DNA from: Notospermus geniculatus
Lineage: Eukaryota; Nemertea; Pilidiophora; Heteronemertea; Lineidae
Direction: 5' to 3'
Length of the DNA: 64,000 nucleotides
Assembly: GCA_002633025.1 (NCBI GenBank)
Contig: NMRB01001349.1
Coordinates: forward strand, 30,904-94,903
Translations under genes and position numbers: made by a program
Notes under the pieces: generated by a model
Told to the model about the DNA's origin: nothing
Database searches by the model: none
What the model saw: only the letters and a program-made list of their open reading frames with translations
Part shown: positions 59,018 through 64,000 of the stretch, in pieces
Numbering within the stretch: position 1 is the first letter of the stretch
Layout of the letters: every line of letters begins with the position of its first letter

Positions 59018-59567
59018 AAAATTACACTACACAAAGTTTTTTGGTACTCCTTCTTTACACAGTATGATATGCACAACGTTTCTACCAGTGTTCCCTGGTC
59101 GTCTTCAGGTGGCTGAATGACACACTAAATGTTTCATACAGGACAACAGTTCTCTGAGTTTGGATTGGAATATCACTTGATCAAACAGTCATATGGAACA
59201 CCAAAAGGACTCCAAGTCAGCAGCCCATGAACATGTGACAGAAAACAAAGGACATGTTTTCAACTGGGAAGGTGTTGAAATCCTCAATAGGAGCTTAGAG
59301 AGAGATTACAAACGCAAACTCACAGAAGCAATTCAAATCAAAAGGCATAGTCCAGGAATTAACAGAGACAATGGTCTATTCATTCCCAGTGCATATGACT
59401 GTTTGATCAAGTGATATTCCAATCCAAACTCAGAGAACTGTTGTCCTGTATGAAACATTTAGTGTGTCATTCAGCCACCTGAAGACGACCAGGGAACACT
59501 GGTAGAAACGTTGTGCGTATCATATTGTGTAAAGAAGGAGTACCAAAAAACTTTGTGTAGTGTAAAG
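59018..59567. mobile_element. Penelope-like element remnant in inverted-repeat frame
   Basis: Two arms of about 170 bases (59018-59190 and 59393-59567) are near-perfect inverted copies of each other. Between them, plus strand 59193-59414, is a 73-residue frame with EHVTENKGHVFNWEGVEILN, RKLTEAIQIKRHSP and NRDNGLFIP. This pattern (His-Asn-Trp, Glu-Ala-Ile, Asn-Arg-Asp-x-Gly) is the known C-terminal end of the GIY-YIG endonuclease of Penelope-like elements, whose terminal repeats are often inverted. The reverse transcriptase is missing, so this is a short 3' derivative. The arms contain CTGAAGA, a short hairpin and GAAAC, resembling a hammerhead ribozyme core. Confidence 0.68.
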
Positions 59568-60744
59568 TTCACATTATGGTTGTCAACAAGTAGGCCTACT
59601 GACATGTAGTTCAATGACACTTAATTAAGACCGCCCCATCAATGGGGCGGTCTTACTTGTTTTTACTGAATTTCTCTCTCTCTCTGGATCTCTCCATCCA
59701 ATCTGCGGTTTCACCACGATAACTAACGAAAAACGCCATGTATCGCGGCAAAACTTTCAGGAATTATAGATATGCACATTACACAGAACCCTATTGATTC
59801 TTGGGGTCGTCCGTGTACAAATAGTGCGAAATTTGGGTGAAATTTGTCATTTTTTCAAACTATTGACTGAAATGCCATCTTCAGGCAATTCATAGTACTA
59901 TTACTATCACTTACATACAGCATACAGCTAACATTACACATGTGCATAGTTCGTTCATGTATGCTGAAGATGGCGTTGTGATCACCCTGGACTGGTTCCT
60001 ATCTTGATTGATTATTCAATGGATGTGGGGAAGAGTCAATCCCTTTCTGGTCCGCCACATACCTGTTATTGGACCCTGTTGGCAGTACATAGCACATAGT
60101 TCAGTTTATCACTGAATACATGTAGTAGTGACCTTTACAGCTTCTCCTTCTGAAGTTAGTAGGGAGAAGCCAAGTCTCCCTCTTTGAAAAAAAGTCTCTG
60201 CTTTTAGGAATGGGAGACTTTTATTCTCCCTATTTCAAAAACCTGGCACCAACCCTGGCCGTTCGATAATTCTCGATCAATCAACTGTGTCTTAGCTCCC
60301 AATTTCCAAGGGCGGTCTTTCAAATTGACTGGTAAGTCAATTTCTAGTTGAGTGTGTTGTTTCATTACTTTGATGAATACAGAGCGGAATTCGTCGACGT
60401 CATGTCATCGTCATGGTCTCGTTTGGCATGCATTGCATGCACTGCCACTGCACTGCAGTGCCAGTGCACATGTAACGTAGGCTAACTCGGCTGTGGTTGC
60501 CGGTAGCCTGCTAGGCCTAATGAAGGCCGGGACAAATTGTAGGCATGAGATGTGTAGGCTAGGCCTACTACATGTACTACTAGGCCTACACGACTACCGG
60601 CGGTAGGTCGTGTATGACGGCCTAGGCCTACAACGTCCATGATCATAATGATCATGATCAGCAGCAGCAAACCCTCCATTTACGTCACTTCCTGTTGATT
60701 CTAAATCTATTAAAAGGGGGCAGCACAATTATAGGAAGCGTGTA

Positions 60745-60970
60745 TAGGACAGGGTTAAATGTTTGGGTCAGAAAATGACCATGTATTTGGGTCATTATTC
60801 TGACTCTATTTTGGGGTCATTTTCCTGACCCAATTACTGTGTTGAATACGATGACCCAATTAATTGGGTCAACTTAACTCAGCACGAGGTTGATTGCATA
60901 TTAATCTTATTATTGGGTCAAAATCAACCCATTTTGGGTCAAATTTGACCCAGCAAATTTTAGGGTGTAT
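60745..60970. mobile_element. TGGGTCA-rich element, copy 3 (inverted)
   Basis: Reverse orientation of copy 2: GTTGATTGCATATTAATCTT and AATTTTAGGGTGTA at its end. Its left part carries extra TTGGGTCA units. Confidence 0.65.
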
Positions 60971-61436
60971 AGCCGTGGTTACACTACATGAAATCCCCGG
61001 GGTTTTGCGGTCACACCTTTGAATTGCCGGGCTTCGAGACACCCGTGTCTGAAAAACACGCAGGTGTAACGTTTTTCAGTGTGGCCGTTTTTCAGTGTGA
61101 CTTCCATTGTTCGGAAGACTCTGGGAAACGGACTCGCTGTTTCTCTGTGTGTCGCTCATTGTCAAGTCGCGGCTTATTCTGTCAGTCTATTGAAATGTCA
61201 CACTGGCACACTGAAAAACGTTACACCGGGTTTTTGAGACACGGCAAGCTCGCCGTGCTTTTCGAAATCCCCGTGTTTACGTTAGTTCTTCGCACGGCTA
61301 TGGCGCAGCCATTAAGTGACGTCGTTTTCGCGCCTCCAACAATGTGTGTCAATACAGAAATGACCGAAGAGTCAGTGCATGCAGTGCCCCTGTCGCCGGG
61401 CTACTTAACTACAATGTAGTAGTGTGACCACTCGCA
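60971..61436. mobile_element. Inverted-repeat element with GTGGTTACACTACAT ends
   Basis: GTGGTTACACTACAT at the left and ATGTAGTAGTGTGACCAC at the right; inner AACGTTTTTCAGTGTG and its complement. An open frame on the plus strand (60988-61419) has no recognisable domain and is probably fortuitous. Confidence 0.6.
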
Positions 61437-61439
61437 GAA

Positions 61440-63855
61440 ATATGTTGCAGAAATACACCTTCCCACTTTGACTAATTTTACATAATCTTACATCACCTGG
61501 TTGATCTCAGCCACTGAGCTAATTGCACCTTGCACCCCTCAGGTTATAAATGAGCCCTTCCAATCCTCTAAAGTAGGAGAGATTAAAGGTGCTCTAGTTA
61601 GAATTGTAATTATTACGGTTTGTTTATTTACATGGTTGATTATAACAGTTATTTTTCCTCGGACAGGTGGCAGCACCGTGTATACCAAAACATTAATGTT
61701 ATCTATTTTTATATCTATCTTGATAAATATTCTTGTAACTGAAATATATTTATGATTTTACGCTCAAAAACAAACAAAAAGTTGTGAAAGGCGAGATTTA
61801 ATTCGATTTTATCTGATTTGTTAGTACCANAATATGGTACATGTATTATTGTAATTTGTATAGAAACATGAATAGCTTTGTTCTAATCACAGCACAAAGC
61901 ATTTCAGGCAGAAAATCACATATTTTCATGTCGCAAGTCCTTGAATACCAATCTGCATGACTCGTGTGACTAATGTACATGTATGTGCATTATGTGGTGA
62001 ACCCAGAGTTAGTCCAACTGAAAAGGTTCACATGTCCACGGAGATGATTCAGACACCTTCCAGCCCAAATAATCAAACAAACTGGTGAAATATTTACAAA
62101 ATGATGATGCCAAAGCGATATTTCAGATGTGTACGGCTTGCACAAAATGAATTTTTATTCACACAATGAATAGCACCAAATAAAGTTGCCAAAATATTCC
62201 GGTGGCAATGAAATATATAACGAAAACTGAAATGGCAAACGCAGAGACAGAGTGCACCTGTACATCTTTTCATGCAAGTTTGTGAAGGCAAAAAGATACA
62301 ACATGGAGTGTCACAGAACCTAATTCATATGGCTCAAATTGTAAAATCTGAGTTGCCTTTTACAAAATTTTGGTGCAAAACTAAACTTAGGGAGCAGCCC
62401 TTTTTTGAAATCTAACTCTTTAACTGGGCCTGTGGAACTTAACATTGAACAGAGCACCGTAAAATGTGATGTAATGGTCTATTTATACATATCTACACAT
62501 GAACTAACATCCATATTTTCATGTACAGTTTAGTGAATAGGTAAGACAGTTTGTTCTTGCAGGTAAAGCATGAGCCCCCCTCCCCAAGTACACAAACGAA
62601 CAGATCAATAGATGTGTCATGAATCTTGAAATTTGCAGTTTTGTTACCTCCTAAGTTGTGTTGGGAATGGAAAACCTCAAGCATCTGTAAAAAGTGTTAG
62701 GGAGAATAAAACTTAAAAGCAACATGAACCTGAACAGAATGCAACCATTTAACACAGATGGAGATAGTTGGTTTTTCTCTCTGAATGCTATTAAAATGTC
62801 ACAGTTTTAATTCAATTAAAACAGAAGAATCATTTGTACTTATATATTTAGGTTAAACAAACAAATCCAGTGGGAAATAACATTGGCTAAACTTCGATCA
62901 ATTTCCTGCCCTGATCTCTGTTTTGTTTACATGGGGTAAAATGCTCCAAATCTACATTATGTAACTCTCAATTGACATAATGCTAGGAATGGGACAAGAG
63001 GTGGCAATACTTTACATAATGGTGAAAACATGAATAGCCTATTAAAGCTCCACAGAGTGTACTGAAGAAGTTAAAAACATTGACATGAACATTAAGAAGA
63101 CTTACAATGCTGCTGGTGTGAACGGTTAATGACAATACATTAGATGAACAGATCCACAGGAAGCCTTTTTCTCTTCAATGAATCTTAGAATGAAACTATG
63201 CCCATATTCTATACATTTCATATCATATTCAGTACATTTCAGTACTGTGTTGTTGAATGCATAAACAGTACATCTGAGGTCTGCCAGTATGTAGTTCATC
63301 GCCATACTGAACATTCCTACATAACACATGAAAACACTGAGTAAAGAGGGGAGTTGTACCTATTAATCAGCACCTTACTTATATGGTTTATGTAACTTCA
63401 CATGTTATGTAGCATGGTTAATGTATTAAATTCCACGTCTAGAGTGTCTATTTGGCCGAGGGAGACTTCTCAAGATACACATATTTACAAAAAAATAATC
63501 GCAATCAAATATTCTGCACTTTTCATTCAGCATTGCCCATTTACACATACCGGTACCTCTTTACATTGTATTTTATGATTAGCACTTGACAAAGAATCTG
63601 GATCTCGAGAAGCCTTGTAAAAGGTGCAGTTTGTAGAGTGAAGTTGTTGTGTTGACTTTGCCTGGTCATCACTTAACCTATCCTGTCTCAAAATATCTCT
63701 TGCCCATACAGCAGACTGGAGTGTTCGATAAATTCTCCCAATTCACAGCTAAAATTCTTGACGGATCAAATCCCGTAAACCATCTACATTGTATTCTATT
63801 TCTAATATCACTGATATGTTGTCTGAGATCAACTCCATTGCGTTCGCCATGCACA
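61440..63855. other. AT-rich stretch without supported genes
   Basis: A plus-strand frame at 61501-61755 encodes two hydrophobic stretches but has no homology I can name. No repeats, RNA genes or splice-flanked exons were seen. An N lies at 61830. Confidence 0.5.
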
Positions 63856-63857
63856 CT

Positions 63858-63990
63858 CTGGGCCGTATGCACGGGTGGGACTTCAGCCACACTTTCATTA
63901 AAGTCTGACTTTCTCAATGCTTCAAGCAAAGAGAAAGTCTAACTTAAGCTATACTTTAGGCTAAAGCCCGACTCGTGAATACAGCCCTCT
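63858..63990. mobile_element. MITE with GGGCCGTATGCACGGGTGGG end
   Basis: Left GGGCCGTATGCACGGGTGGG, right CCCGACTCGTGAATACAGCCC; inner AAAGTCTGACTTTCTC and GAGAAAGTCTAACTT are inverted. Same end family as 19346 and 26777. Confidence 0.7.
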
Positions 63991-64000
63991 ATTCTAATCC

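Noticed and set aside
61501-61755. 84-residue plus-strand frame with two hydrophobic stretches
   Set aside because: AT-rich DNA readily gives hydrophobic frames; no splice or family evidence supports a gene.
63678-63929. Minus-strand open frame near the right edge
   Set aside because: Half of it falls in the 63858-63990 palindromic element and no domain is recognisable.

Overview
The window is animal nuclear DNA: long genes with GT/AG introns, dense dispersed repeats and no bacterial gene layout. A vault RNA gene cluster, a conventional kinesin gene close to vertebrate KIF5 and a repeat load dominated by small palindromic elements point to a non-vertebrate deuterostome. Lancelet or hemichordate/echinoderm are the candidates; the sequence alone does not settle which. 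Five isolated single N bases (30829, 33946, 35205, 43259, 61830) show that it is a scaffold stitched from contigs.

Layout. (1) 1-14.9 kb: no convincing complete gene; a mosaic of nested palindromic MITE-like elements, a SINE pair, direct repeats and inverted repeats. (2) 14.9-15.4 kb, minus strand: two phase-compatible exons of a membrane protein (end of an extracellular domain, one transmembrane helix, start of the cytoplasmic tail). (3) 18.2-44.2 kb, minus strand: a kinesin-1 heavy chain gene of 19 coding exons, giving a 960-residue protein with motor, neck, stalk and IAK tail. Exons 4-8 are present twice (26.5-30.0 kb and 30.8-33.9 kb). The second copy is bounded exactly by N bases, so it is most likely an allelic contig misplaced in the scaffold. 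(4) 45.2-51.6 kb, minus strand: a nearly full-length non-LTR retrotransposon. Its ORF1 protein combines a DnaJ J domain, a PHD-type zinc finger, a coiled coil and an SGNH hydrolase; its ORF2 (endonuclease plus reverse transcriptase) has one frameshift. (5) 53.0-55.9 kb, plus strand: five vault RNA genes, each with a TATA-like element about 30 bases upstream, internal box A and box B, a closing terminal stem and a T-run terminator, set in tandemly duplicated flanks. (6) 56-64 kb: palindromic elements, a Penelope-like element remnant in an inverted-repeat frame, a GGGTCA-rich element family and otherwise featureless AT-rich DNA.

The kinesin transports cargo along microtubules and the vault RNAs are Pol III transcripts associated with the vault particle. 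Nothing in the sequence links the two beyond neighbourhood. The least expected items are the J-domain LINE ORF1, the vault RNA cluster, the misplaced allele that exposes a polymorphic MITE insertion, and hammerhead-ribozyme-like cores in several repeats.
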